This document shows positions 18,301-26,396 of a DNA stretch of 64,000 nucleotides, piece by piece; the stretch's first letter is position 1, and each line of letters starts with the position of its first letter. Location: positions 992,001-1,056,000 of the forward strand of contig NZ_BMVW01000001.1 in NCBI RefSeq assembly GCF_014650915.1, read 5' to 3'. This DNA comes from Streptomyces poonensis (lineage in GTDB: Bacteria > Actinomycetota > Actinomycetes > Streptomycetales > Streptomycetaceae). The translations under genes and the position numbers were made by a program. A model generated the notes under the pieces. That model ran no database searches and was not told where the DNA came from. It saw only the letters and a program-made list of their open reading frames with translations.

Positions 18301-18421
18301 CCAGGACTTCCTGCCCGCTGTAGGTGTCGAAGGCCCGGCTCTCGGCGAGTTCGTACTCGTCCGACGGCGGCAGCGGAAGGCGGTAGCGGTCGGCGAGTAC
18401 CCGTCCCGCGTAGTCGTCCAC
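15356..18421 (-). CDS. Membrane pseudokinase with extracytoplasmic sensor domain
   Basis: About 1021 residues from GTG 18421, which has GGGGGTGG 4 bases upstream; a TTG at 18451 is in frame but poorly placed. The kinase fold is recognisable (N-lobe RVLADRYRLPL, C-lobe IGPATDLWALGALLFRAVQG…LLRQDPTDRPDIEELRGWL), but the key residues are gone. There is no glycine loop, Arg replaces the ATP lysine (VLVRQV), HRD is HRN (166-168), and DFG is replaced by GLA (186-188). About 320 residues of Asp-Arg-Gly and Pro-Gly-Met-Thr repeats split the domain. A basic linker, a membrane helix (about 785-807) and an outer domain (…DPEGFRIAVANGWD…, …LAILVDGRYHVVQVRGP) follow. It is probably a scaffold or regulator for the adjacent kinases. 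Confidence 0.85.
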   Translation of the reverse strand: MDDYAGRVLADRYRLPLPPSDEYELAESRAFDTYSGQEVLVRQVPLPEVVEAEVLDADGLPEGYVARDGGARRSTARTTRRPVDPAVRRAIEAAQAAAQIPDHPRLDQVFDVFAEGGSLWIVSELVSARPLAALLAEEPLTPYRAAEIAADVLTALRALHAHGWVHRNVTSRTVLVCDDGRVVLTGLASGAAEEALCGYDPVPARDPQDEDGPDAPGGGAGPDGGFDQRSEPGFDQRPDPGFGRGPDRGSDRGLDRGSDRGTDHGLDRALDRGRGRGPDGGYGSVGSRGLELPTSRSGAAEAGAADPEAARRAAIEARAGDAGPGRDPSTGQRILDTGGDVRAARAGAIAAYRAGARAAARVNEGQGDRQGTPLPGQRPVPGSPPGMTPGMTSGMTPGEVSGAAPGTTPGVPGPTPGGTGATPGSGAQPASTPPGQIADPYGVGRSNPWHGATPRPGVPAPVTGPQGSGSHRGGGSVSGGGSAGGSGGGSARPALPGAHATGASGSAAPSAVPAAAPAASSWDQLVGGGAAHRGPTTALAAERARQARMAVVGPVTERWAPEQAGPVHENWQLAAPIGPATDLWALGALLFRAVQGHAPYPEENTAELVQMVCSEPPAYAEECGPLRPVVESLLRQDPTDRPDIEELRGWLRSLVRSAPEPEAGMHVVAAPPADPRRLPIKRRRGELVRRRRRNRMTAAHPHGRHKRASQERAATEPVEPSGPSKLSKASKPSRAPKARKSSMPSSVASMPSVSSRSSGASRAPKWSEPVTSVGPSQRSGPRTLGRNLLLLVLLALVAAITYAVMFMPKAGTDGSSGTDTDRTGASGNAGPGPAPEDSGAARPEQSAQEEDDTEPSETSASTRPQGNEPKIVQGFTLRDDPEGFRIAVANGWDRTARNGRGQVVYSQGRFELIVVPGRDSAETFGSDPLAYQREDERELQPFRDSTWATSSGMRLIEVGGRSMAEGQFTWQDADGREMFVRNLAILVDGRYHVVQVRGPEAERDEVTRLYEQAQGTYQVTD
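17590..17760. repeat. Period-12/24 coding repeat in pseudokinase
   Basis: Tandem GGTCGGATCCGC / GGTCGAATCCGG-type units encode alternating Asp-Arg-Gly-Ser / Asp-Arg-Gly-Leu in the loop that interrupts the pseudokinase fold. Confidence 0.75.
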
Positions 18422-18640
18422 GATGCCACCCCCGGCCGCCCGGTCGCTCAAATCCGTTCGCTCTGCGTACCGTTCCGATCTCTATACGTACGGTCCGCGA
18501 CGACTCACGATACGTGCCTAAGACAACGCGCAGTGAGGAGATGCGAGATTCGCCCCGTTACGAAAAGGCTTCGGACATCCTTCGGGCCCCCGATCAGGGC
18601 CCCGATAGGGACATCAGGACCTGACCTACGACGGCCGGCC

Positions 18641-20899
18641 TCAGGACTTCGGGGTGAACGTCTTCGTGAACGTCCGCCAGGTGTCCTTGCGCAGCTCGCC
18701 GTCCCACTTGGCGTCCTTCGCCGTGTACATCAGCGCGTGACCGAGCCCCGAGTTCACGACGAACCCGCGGTCGATGACCCGGTACTTGGTGCCGCCGTCC
18801 ACGTAGGTGAACTCCCAGTCGGCCGTGTTCCAGCCGCGGTAGTCCACCGCCTCTATTCGGACCCGCTGGTACTTGGGGCGCACCATGTACCGTTCCTGGT
18901 TCTTCCAGTCCGCCACCGGATCGTCCTTGGGCGTGGACGTCCACCCGATGAGCAGCTTCTGCCCGTCGGGGCCCGTGAACCGGTCACCCGCCGCACTCGT
19001 CGACCGGTACGCCCATCCCGCGGGCAGCCCGATCGAGTAGCCCTGCGAGCTCTTGTACGTGGACTCCGCGATGCCGTCGGCCCCGGCGTCCGAACCGTCG
19101 CCGTCGCTGTCGCCGCCGTTGCCGTTGCCGTCACTCGCTGCGTCGTCCGAGCCCTCCGAACCGTCCGACGCACCGGCGCCGTCCGCCGCTTCGGAGGCGT
19201 TGTTCGCGGAGTCGTCCGAAGCGGAGGCCGACTCCGTCCGATCGCTGTCCGTACGGGCGTCCGAGCCCTCGTCCTCGTCACTGCTGCCGGTCACGGCAGG
19301 GGACGCGGCCGACTTGGTGTCGCCGTTCTTGCCGCCCGAGCCGCTGTCGTCGTCACCGCCGCCGAGCGTCAGCGCGAGCACCGTACCGAGCACGGCCAGT
19401 ACGACGACCACCGCGACGACGATCAGCGTCCGCCGCGGCACCACATCGGTGATCGGCGCTCTGGGCACGGGACGCGGCGGCAGGTCCGGGGGCGGCACCT
19501 GCGGCCACCCCGACGACGTCCGCCCCGCGGACCCCGTCCCGCCGGCCTTTCCTCCGACGGCTCCCGCCCCGGACGACGCGGAAGAGATCGAGGAGGAAGC
19601 CGAGGAAGAGGCCGAGGACGACGAAGAGGAAGAAGACGGGGAAAGCGAGGAAGGCGGAGGAGAAGAAGGAGAGGACGGAGAGGACGGAGAGGACAGGGAA
19701 GGTGAAGCAGACGGAGCTGTCTTCGCGGCCTCCCCGCCCTTCGCGGCCCCTCTGCTCTGCGCGGCCGTCTTGCCCTTCACGGCCTCTTGGCCGCCACTCC
19801 GGGTCCCCGTGGCACCCGCCGCCGCGGCCGTACCGGCCCCCGCCGCGGCCTTGCGCACGGAACGCAGCGCTCCGCGCCAGCCTTCAGCCGACTCGCCCGA
19901 CTTCGCCCCGGAAGCGTCCGCTCCCTCTTTACCCGCTCTGTCCTTGCTCGGTCTGTCCTTGCTCGCTCTGTCCTTGGCTCTCTGCTCGGGCACCGGCGGC
20001 AGCGCCACGACCCGCGTCGCGTCCGCCGGCTCGGCCTCCTCGGGATCCGACGCGTGGATCACCTCGTTGAGCAGCGCCCGGGCTCCCGCGTCGTCCAGCC
20101 GCTGGGCCGGGTCCTTGGCGAGCAGCCCGTGTATCACCTTCTTCAGCGGGCCCGCGTTGGCCGGCTCATCGACCGGCTCGGTCATCACCGCGGTCAGGGT
20201 GGCGATGGCCGACCCCTTGTCGTACGGCGGAACGCCCTCGACCGCCGCGTACAGCAGACCACCGAGCGACCACAGGTCTGCCGCAGGACCGGGCTTGTGA
20301 CCACGCGCCCGCTCCGGCGAGATGTACGAAGGGGCGCCCACGAGCATGCCGGTCGACGTGATGGAGGGGTCGCCCTCCACCTGGGCGATACCGAAGTCGG
20401 TGAGCACCACCCGGCCGTCGTCGGAGATCAGCACGTTCGACGGCTTCACGTCACGGTGCAGGATGCCCTCACGGTGCGCGGAGCGCAGCACATCAAGGAT
20501 CGCGAGGCCGACCTCGGCGGCGCGCCTCGGTTCGAGGGTGCCGTCCTGCCGTATGACTTCGGCGAGCGACTTGCCCTCGATCAGCTCCATCACGATCCAC
20601 GGCCGGTCGTCCTCGTCGACCACGTCGAAGACGGTCACCGCCCCGTTGTTGCGGATCCGGGCGATCGCCTTGGCCTCCCGCAACGTGCGCGTGATCAGCC
20701 GCCGCTTCTCGTCCTCGTCGATGCTCGACGGGAACCGCAGCTCCTTGACGGCCACCGTACGGCCCAGCGTCTCGTCCTCAGCCCGCCACACGGTACCCAT
20801 GCCGCCCCGGCCGAGAACTCCTCCCAGCCGGTACCGGCCGGCGAGGAGACGTGTGTTCTCGTCCTGACGGGATGCCCCGCCCCGCTCCGCCTCCGACAT
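18641..20899 (-). CDS. Membrane Ser/Thr protein kinase with extracytoplasmic sensor domain
   Basis: About 752 residues from ATG 20899, preceded by GAGGGG at 5 bases. The active kinase domain has GRGGMGTV, VAVKEL, HRDVKPSNVLI, DFGIAQV and SYISPER. A long linker carries KDRASKDRPSKDR repeats and a near-homopolymeric serine tract. The membrane helix (TLIVVAVVVVLAVLG…) lies at about 488-511. The outer part is Asp/Ser-rich, then a folded domain GYSIGLPAGWAYRS…EFTYVDGGTKYRVIDRGFVV…TWRTFTKTF, the clearest example of the sensor domain in this block. Its GLPAGW…DG..Y..RG.. pattern recalls PsbP/Mog1/DUF1795-like alpha-beta domains (fold guess only). It is transcribed towards the pseudokinase, 219 bases apart, so co-expression is possible. 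Confidence 0.9.
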   Translation of the reverse strand: MSEAERGGASRQDENTRLLAGRYRLGGVLGRGGMGTVWRAEDETLGRTVAVKELRFPSSIDEDEKRRLITRTLREAKAIARIRNNGAVTVFDVVDEDDRPWIVMELIEGKSLAEVIRQDGTLEPRRAAEVGLAILDVLRSAHREGILHRDVKPSNVLISDDGRVVLTDFGIAQVEGDPSITSTGMLVGAPSYISPERARGHKPGPAADLWSLGGLLYAAVEGVPPYDKGSAIATLTAVMTEPVDEPANAGPLKKVIHGLLAKDPAQRLDDAGARALLNEVIHASDPEEAEPADATRVVALPPVPEQRAKDRASKDRPSKDRAGKEGADASGAKSGESAEGWRGALRSVRKAAAGAGTAAAAGATGTRSGGQEAVKGKTAAQSRGAAKGGEAAKTAPSASPSLSSPSSPSSPSSPPPSSLSPSSSSSSSSASSSASSSISSASSGAGAVGGKAGGTGSAGRTSSGWPQVPPPDLPPRPVPRAPITDVVPRRTLIVVAVVVVLAVLGTVLALTLGGGDDDSGSGGKNGDTKSAASPAVTGSSDEDEGSDARTDSDRTESASASDDSANNASEAADGAGASDGSEGSDDAASDGNGNGGDSDGDGSDAGADGIAESTYKSSQGYSIGLPAGWAYRSTSAAGDRFTGPDGQKLLIGWTSTPKDDPVADWKNQERYMVRPKYQRVRIEAVDYRGWNTADWEFTYVDGGTKYRVIDRGFVVNSGLGHALMYTAKDAKWDGELRKDTWRTFTKTFTPKS
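19560..19720. repeat. Polypurine tract encoding poly-serine
   Basis: About 150 bases of the plus strand are almost all A and G (GAGGAAGCCGAGGAAGAGGC-like runs and GAGAGGACG units three times). The minus strand encodes a run of roughly 50 mostly serine residues. Strong purine/pyrimidine strand asymmetry like this is rare in the window. Confidence 0.8.
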
Positions 20900-21321
20900 G
20901 CGTCCCCTCATGCAACCCGCCCTGACAGAGCCTTCATTGTCCCTCACGCGACAACTGCTTCACGCCCAGGGTGTCTCTTCCTCAACCACCCCCGTGGCCA
21001 CGCCCCGCCGACGGGCGCCGACCGCGCCACCGCCCCTTCCCACCTTGCAGGAGGGCGCGCGTTCCGGCCACGGCGCCCTGAAGTGAAACACCAGCTCCAC
21101 ACCGGCCGGAACTCATAAGGAGGCGCACTCTCGGGCCCGACGCGCCCTGGAGTCGCCGGACAGCCCGCTCCGCCCGAGGCCCGGTCAAGCACCGCGGCAC
21201 GGCGTGCGTTTCGGCCACGACCTCCCCGGGCCAGTACCCGGAAAGCCCCTAGTGATCTGTGGTAATCCCTGATTCCTCCTGTATGACAGGCCGCGCGGAG
21301 TAAGGGGAGGAAAGGACTGCG
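20900..21321. other. 422-base divergent intergenic region, no gene seen
   Basis: This space separates the divergent kinase (start 20899) and serine hydrolase (start 21322). I see the two ribosome binding sites but no hairpin, RNA gene or credible small ORF. Confidence 0.5.
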
Positions 21322-22551
21322 ATGCCATCCCGCAGAGCGCTACTGGCCGTACCCGTGTCCCTGGCCGTACTCCTCGGCCCCGGTCTCGCCCCGATCGTCA
21401 CCCAGGCCGGAGTAACCCCTGCCCCAAACACCCGACGCACCCCCGTGCCCGCCCCCGGCTCCGTCCTTCCCCTCATGGTCAGTCGCGGCAAAGCCCCCGC
21501 AGCGGCGCTGCTCTCCCTCGAGAAGGCCGGGATGCGCTTCGCCCACGCCGAGTCCCCCAGCCACCACCACGCCGTGAGCCTCCGCACCATCGGTCCCCAC
21601 ACCACCAGGCCGCGCACCACCAGGCCGCGCACGGCCATCCACCGCACAGCCAAAGGCATCCGTCTCACCGACCACTTCCGCGCCGGCAGCATCACCAAGA
21701 CCTTCATCGCCACAGTGGTGCTGCAACTAGCCGCGGAACGGCGGCTGTCCCTGTCGGACACCGTCGAGGACTATCTGCCCGGCCTGGTGCGAGGCTCGGG
21801 GAACGACGGTCGCTCCATCACCCTGCGCGCCCTGCTCACCCACACCAGCGGTCTGGCCGACTTCACCGTCGACACACGAGGCGAAGTCGCCGTGACACCA
21901 CGTCAGGCTCTGCTCATGGCACTCACCCACCCTCCGGCCGCCGCCGGCCGCTTCTCCTACTCGAACACCAACTACGTGATCCTGGGCATGGTCATCCGTC
22001 AGGTGACCGGCCACCCGTACGCCACCGAGGCCGAGCGCCGCATCATCACCCCCCTCCGTCTGACGGGCTCGTCCTTCCCGGGAGCACGTACCTCACTGCC
22101 GGCGCCGCACGGTCACGCCTACTCCGCCGACGGCTCCGACGTCACCGATCTCGACCCGCGCGTGGCCGGAGCGGCGGGCGAGCTCGTCACCACGCTCACC
22201 GACCTGGTCCGCTTCTACGCGGCCCTGTTGCGCGGCGACCTGCTCCCGCCCGGCCGACTGCACGAGATGCTCGACACCCGGACCGCACAGGGCTGGTACG
22301 GCATGGGTGTCTATCCCGAGAAGCTGTCGTGCGGCACCACTGTGTGGGGACACGACGGCCGTATCTCCGGCAGCTACGTGCGCACCGCAGCCACCGTCGA
22401 CGGCCGCCGTGTCCTCACCTTCCGCGTGAACACGGACACGCTGGCAGATCCCGGCCTCGAACCCGCCCTGCTCACCGCCGAGTTCTGCCCTCGTTCCTCG
22501 TCCCGTTCGTCTGCCCGCTCGTCGTCCCACGCCTCGCCCCGCATCCCGTAG
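21322..22551 (+). CDS. Secreted serine hydrolase / D-Ala-D-Ala carboxypeptidase (beta-lactamase class C fold)
   Basis: A 409-residue exported protein with a clear signal peptide (PSRRALLAVPVSLAVLLG). The three active-site motifs of the class are present: Ser123-x-x-Lys126 (SITK), Tyr213-Ser-Asn215 (YSN), and HDG at 344-346 in place of the KTG box. It probably acts on D-alanyl peptides of the wall or on esters. A short His/Thr/Arg-rich insertion (HTTRPRTTRPRT) with duplicated units lies just before the SITK motif. The C-terminus ends in a Ser/Arg-rich run. GGGGAGGAAAGG upstream gives a good ribosome site for ATG 21322. It is monocistronic and convergent with glpD. Confidence 0.85.
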   Translation: MPSRRALLAVPVSLAVLLGPGLAPIVTQAGVTPAPNTRRTPVPAPGSVLPLMVSRGKAPAAALLSLEKAGMRFAHAESPSHHHAVSLRTIGPHTTRPRTTRPRTAIHRTAKGIRLTDHFRAGSITKTFIATVVLQLAAERRLSLSDTVEDYLPGLVRGSGNDGRSITLRALLTHTSGLADFTVDTRGEVAVTPRQALLMALTHPPAAAGRFSYSNTNYVILGMVIRQVTGHPYATEAERRIITPLRLTGSSFPGARTSLPAPHGHAYSADGSDVTDLDPRVAGAAGELVTTLTDLVRFYAALLRGDLLPPGRLHEMLDTRTAQGWYGMGVYPEKLSCGTTVWGHDGRISGSYVRTAATVDGRRVLTFRVNTDTLADPGLEPALLTAEFCPRSSSRSSARSSSHASPRIP

Positions 22552-22629
22552 AACGGACGGGTCTCGAGCAGAGATCCAGGACCGCCACGCCCGTTCGGGT
22601 GAACCGCAACGGCCGACGGCCTCCTGAGG

Positions 22630-22714
22630 CAACGGACCGGACGGACCGCAACGCACCAACGGACCACACGGACCGCAACACACCGCGACAGCCCGCAAGA
22701 GACCGCAACAGCCC
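22630..22714. repeat. Degenerate repeat of ACGGACCGCAAC
   Basis: ACGGACCGCAACGCACC and related units recur four to five times between the convergent serine hydrolase and glpD genes. Confidence 0.65.
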
Positions 22715-22727
22715 ACACCGAAGAACC

Positions 22728-24434
22728 TCAGCGCGGCACGATCTCCGGCGCCCCCAGCCGCGCCGCGTCCGCCGTCAGGTCGTCCGGCTGGCGCTGGGAC
22801 TCCCGCTCGGCCTCCACCCGCTTCTCGTAGTGCTGAACTTCGCGCTCGATGTGGTCCTGGTCCCAGCCGAGCACGGGAGCCATCAGCTCGGCCGCTTCCC
22901 GGGCGCTCCTCGTACCCCGGTCGAACGTCTCGATCGAGATCCGCGTCCGCCGCGTCAGCACGTCGTCCAGGTGCCGTGCCCCCTCGTGCGAGGCCGCGTA
23001 CACGATCTCGGCCCGCAGATAGTCGTCGGCCGCCCGCAGGGGCTCCCCCAGGGAAGGGTCGTCCGCGATGAGCGCGAGCACCTCCTCGGCCATCGAGCCG
23101 TACCGGTTGAGCAGGTGCTCCACGCGCACCACGTGGAGCCCGGTCCGCGCCGCTGTCCGCGCCCGGGCGTTCCACAGCGCCCGGTAGCCCTCCGCACCGA
23201 GCAGCGGAACGTCCTCGGTGACGCATTCGGCGACCCGCAGATCAAGTCCGTGCACCGCCTCGTCCACCGCGTCCTTGGCCATCACCCGGTACGTCGTGTA
23301 CTTGCCGCCGGCGACGACCACGAGCCCCGGTACGGCATGGGCCACGACGTGCTCGCGCGACAGCTTGCTGGTGGCGTCCGACTCCCCGGCGAGCAGCGGG
23401 CGCAGTCCGGCGTACACGCCCTCGACGTCGTCCCGGGTGAGCGGCACCGCCAGCACGGAGTTCACGTGCTCCAGCAGGTAGTCGATGTCCGCGCTGGAGG
23501 CGGCCGGGTGCGCCTTGTCGAGGTCCCAGTCGGTGTCCGTGGTGCCGACGATCCAGTGCCGTCCCCACGGGATGACGAACAGCACCGACTTCTCGGTCCG
23601 CAGGATCAGACCGGTCGACGAGTGGATGCGGTCCTTCGGCACCACCAGGTGGATGCCCTTGGAGGCCCGTACGTGGAACTGCCCCCGCTCGCCCACCATG
23701 GCCTGGGTGTCGTCCGTCCACACACCGGTGGCGTTGACGAGCTGCTTGGCGCGGATCTCGTACTCGCCGCCCGCCTCGACGTCCCGCACCCTGGCGCCGA
23801 CGACACGCTCGCCCTCGCGCAGGAAGCCGGTCACCCGCGCGCGGTTGGCGACCTTCGCCCCGTACGACGCCGCCGTACGCACCAGCGTGGCCACATAGCG
23901 GGCGTCGTCCATCTGTGCGTCGTAGTACTGCAGTGCTCCGACCAGCGCGTCCTTCTTCAGGCAAGGGGCCACGCGCAGGGCGTGGCGGCGCGTCAGGTGG
24001 CGGTGGACGGGGAGTCCGCGGCCGTGTCCACGGGCCATCGACATCGTGTCGTAGAGCGCCACGCCCGAACCCGCGTAGAGCCGCTCCCAGCCCTTGTGCT
24101 GCAGCGGGTACAGGAACGGCACGGGCTTGACCAGGTGGGGCGCCAGCCTCTCCAGCAGCAGTCCGCGTTCCTTCAGCGCCTCGCGGACGAGTCCGAAGTC
24201 GAGCATCTCCAGATAGCGCAGACCGCCGTGGATCAGCTTGCTGGACCTGCTGGACGTACCGGACGCCCAGTCGCGGGCCTCGACCAGCCCAGTGGACAGG
24301 CCGCGGGTCACGGCGTCGAGCGCGGTGCCCGCGCCGACCACCCCGCCGCCCACGACCAGCAGGTCCAACTCGCGCTCGGCCATTCCCGCCAGTGACTCGG
24401 CGCGCTGCGCCGGTCCCAGTGCCGCTGTCCTCAC
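22728..24434 (-). CDS. glpD: Aerobic glycerol-3-phosphate dehydrogenase
   Basis: A 568-residue FAD enzyme that oxidises sn-glycerol 3-phosphate to dihydroxyacetone phosphate, feeding electrons to the quinone pool at the membrane. It shows the FAD motif LLVVGGGVVGAGTA, the GlpD signature SSRSSKLIHGGLRYLE, the substrate region KSVLFVIPWGRHWIVGTTDT, and VVAGGKYTTYRVMA near the end of the FAD domain. A C-terminal helical cap follows. Length is normal for the family. The start is GTG 24434, with GGGAGG 6 bases upstream. It is transcribed alone, divergent from the nucleotide-sugar dehydrogenase homologue. No glp operator is evident. Confidence 0.95.
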   Translation of the reverse strand: MRTAALGPAQRAESLAGMAERELDLLVVGGGVVGAGTALDAVTRGLSTGLVEARDWASGTSSRSSKLIHGGLRYLEMLDFGLVREALKERGLLLERLAPHLVKPVPFLYPLQHKGWERLYAGSGVALYDTMSMARGHGRGLPVHRHLTRRHALRVAPCLKKDALVGALQYYDAQMDDARYVATLVRTAASYGAKVANRARVTGFLREGERVVGARVRDVEAGGEYEIRAKQLVNATGVWTDDTQAMVGERGQFHVRASKGIHLVVPKDRIHSSTGLILRTEKSVLFVIPWGRHWIVGTTDTDWDLDKAHPAASSADIDYLLEHVNSVLAVPLTRDDVEGVYAGLRPLLAGESDATSKLSREHVVAHAVPGLVVVAGGKYTTYRVMAKDAVDEAVHGLDLRVAECVTEDVPLLGAEGYRALWNARARTAARTGLHVVRVEHLLNRYGSMAEEVLALIADDPSLGEPLRAADDYLRAEIVYAASHEGARHLDDVLTRRTRISIETFDRGTRSAREAAELMAPVLGWDQDHIEREVQHYEKRVEAERESQRQPDDLTADAARLGAPEIVPR

Positions 24435-24707
24435 CGCTGCCTCCCGCTGTCTGTCGCGCCGGCCTCACCCGTCGGGCAGGGCCCTGCTCACATCCCCCAT
24501 GCCCAGAATTCTGACCGCCTTGCCGCACTCCGGCCACCACCCGCCTCCCGACCTGTGGACAACCGGCGGGGACGCGCGAAGAAAGACACTCCACCAATCC
24601 CGCAAATCGGTCATATTTACTCCTAGTCTGACATTGCGCTCGCTCATCCTGTCCACAGGGCTTGCGCGCCTGTCCCACTTCGGCTATTGGGAAGGACGGC
24701 CCACGCC

Positions 24708-25931
24708 ATGCCCGCAGATCTCGCCGTCATCGGACTCGGCCCGCTCGGCCTGCCGCTGGCGCAGGCCGCCGTCGCCGCCGGCATTCCGACCCTCGGGTAC
24801 CGGAGCCCCTCCGGGGCCGGTCCGGAGAGCGGCGGCTGCCTCACCGCCCCCGAACTCCGCCGTATGCTCGCCGATGGCTTCCGGCCCACCAACAGCCCGG
24901 CCGAGCTCGGGCGCGTCCGTACGGCGGTGATCTGCGTACCGACCCCTTCCGGGGCGGACGGCAGGTTCGATCTCACCCATGTGGCCGCCGCCGCTCGGAC
25001 GCTCGCCGCCCGGCTGCGCCCGCACACCACGGTGATCCTGGAGTCGTCCGTGCACCCGGGGACCACGGAGGAGTTCCTGCTCCCGCTCCTGGAGGAGGGC
25101 TCCGGACTGCGCGCGGGCCGCGACTTCCACCTCGCGTACTCGCCCGGCCGCACCGACCCCGGCAACCGCGACCACTCCCCCGCCAACACCCCCCAGGTCA
25201 TCGGCGGCCTCACTCCCGCCTGCACCGAGTCGGCGGCCGCCTTCTACGGCCGGCTCACCGACAAGGTGGTACGCGCGCGGGGACCCCGCGAGGCGGAGAC
25301 GGTGCAGCTCCTGGAGACCAACTACCGGCTCGTGAACATCGCGCTCGTCAACGAGATGGCCGTCCTCTGCCACGACCTGGGCATCGACCTGTGGGACGTG
25401 ATCCGCTGCGCGGAGACCAAGCCGTTCGGCTTCCAGGCCTTCCGCCCGGGCCCCGGCGTCGGCGGCCACGGCGTCCCCCAGGACCTGGCCGGACAGGCCC
25501 CGCGTTCCCTGCGGCTGGTCGAACTGGCCCGGCAGGTGAACGACCACATGCCCCCGTACGTGGTCCAGCGCGCGGCCACCCTGCTCAACGAGCACGGCAA
25601 GTCCGCCCGCGGCGCGCGCGTCCTCCTCCTCGGCGTCACCTACAAGCCCGACGTCGCCGACCAGCAGGGTTCTCCCGCGCGCGAGATCGCGCGGCGCCTG
25701 ATGGAGCTCGGCGCCGCCGTCAGCTTCCACGACCCGTACGTCGGGTCCTGGAGCGTCCTCGACCGCCCCGTCCCCCGCGCCGACCTCCTCTACGAGGCCG
25801 TCGCCGACGCCGACCTGACACTCCTGCTCCAGCACCACCGCACGTACGACCTGCAGGGGCTGTCCGCGAAGGCGCAGCTCTTGCTGGACACGCGCGGGGC
25901 GACTCCGACCGGGGCAGCGCATCGGTTGTGA
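24708..25931 (+). CDS. UDP-glucose/GDP-mannose dehydrogenase-family protein lacking the catalytic Cys
   Basis: About 407 residues from ATG 24708 (an in-frame TTG lies at 24687). The fold is that of nucleotide-sugar 6-dehydrogenases: NAD motif LAVIGLGPLGLPLAQA, VICVPTP, ESSVHPGTTEE, central helix VNIALVNEMAVLC, and C-terminal LLLGVTYKPDVADQQGSP. The active-site motif GG(S/H)C is GVGGHG here, so Gly255 replaces the cysteine that forms the thioester. The usual active-site lysine before the central helix is Gln200. It therefore should not carry out the normal two-step oxidation to a uronic acid; a one-step, regulatory or binding role is possible. It follows no sugar-nucleotide operon. Confidence 0.8.
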   Translation: MPADLAVIGLGPLGLPLAQAAVAAGIPTLGYRSPSGAGPESGGCLTAPELRRMLADGFRPTNSPAELGRVRTAVICVPTPSGADGRFDLTHVAAAARTLAARLRPHTTVILESSVHPGTTEEFLLPLLEEGSGLRAGRDFHLAYSPGRTDPGNRDHSPANTPQVIGGLTPACTESAAAFYGRLTDKVVRARGPREAETVQLLETNYRLVNIALVNEMAVLCHDLGIDLWDVIRCAETKPFGFQAFRPGPGVGGHGVPQDLAGQAPRSLRLVELARQVNDHMPPYVVQRAATLLNEHGKSARGARVLLLGVTYKPDVADQQGSPAREIARRLMELGAAVSFHDPYVGSWSVLDRPVPRADLLYEAVADADLTLLLQHHRTYDLQGLSAKAQLLLDTRGATPTGAAHRL

Positions 25932-26057
25932 AGGGGGCGCGTGAGGTGACCGGGCATCCGGGGCTGGTGGCTCACGACATCCCGTGCCGGTACCGTAGAC
26001 GCAGGTGGAGCCCACCGCAGCGGCTACTGCGGCAGGCTCCTGACGGATCACGGGTGT

Positions 26058-26082
26058 CCGCCCCTATTCTTCCTAGGGGCGG
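26058..26082 (+). terminator. Hairpin CCGCCCCTA…TAGGGGCGG
   Basis: Perfect 9-bp stem with a 7-base loop, 127 bases past the dehydrogenase stop. No U-tract follows, so it may be a weak terminator or an RNA-stabilising 3' end. Confidence 0.5.
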
Positions 26083-26325
26083 CCGCTCACCGTCCGTGAA
26101 GCCACAAGATCCACCTCCTCCGGCACTTCACCATCCGAAGACGGATTCGGTCCCAGCGGGTGGGCTTGCGGTGACGTCCCATGGGCGCCGGTCACGAGCG
26201 CTACCGCCTCGCCCCGGCCGTTCCCCCGCGCATCCGTCCCCGAGACAACCGCGCGCCTCTCCACCGCACAGAGCGCCCCCGCCAGGCCCTTCCGACGCAC
26301 AACGGGCACGCGATGGGCACGCGAA

Positions 26326-26359
26326 AGGGGCCCGGTCGCCCACAGGCAACCGAGCCCCT
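26326..26359 (-). terminator. Terminator downstream of guaB3
   Basis: A 15-bp stem with a 4-base loop. On the minus strand its two mismatch positions become G-U pairs, and TTTCGC follows, supporting minus-strand use. Confidence 0.75.
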
Positions 26360-26396
26360 CTCCGCTCAGGACGCTCGCGCCGAGCGCGGCGTCACC

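Larger units (their letters stand above)
25932..26396. other. 465-base intergenic region with two hairpins
   Basis: Convergent space between the dehydrogenase homologue and guaB3. It contains a 9-bp perfect stem (26058-26082) and the guaB3 terminator (26326-26359). The intervening sequence has no credible ORF or recognised RNA. Confidence 0.5.

Noticed and set aside
14846-19705. A 1619-codon open frame on the plus strand
   Set aside because: It is antisense to the pseudokinase and a kinase with well-defined domains, and its translation is Arg/Pro/Gly-rich without any recognisable motif.
25932-26396. Possible structured RNA gene (SRP RNA, tRNA or riboswitch)
   Set aside because: I could not fold the region into a cloverleaf or find any conserved RNA motif; only two simple hairpins are supported.
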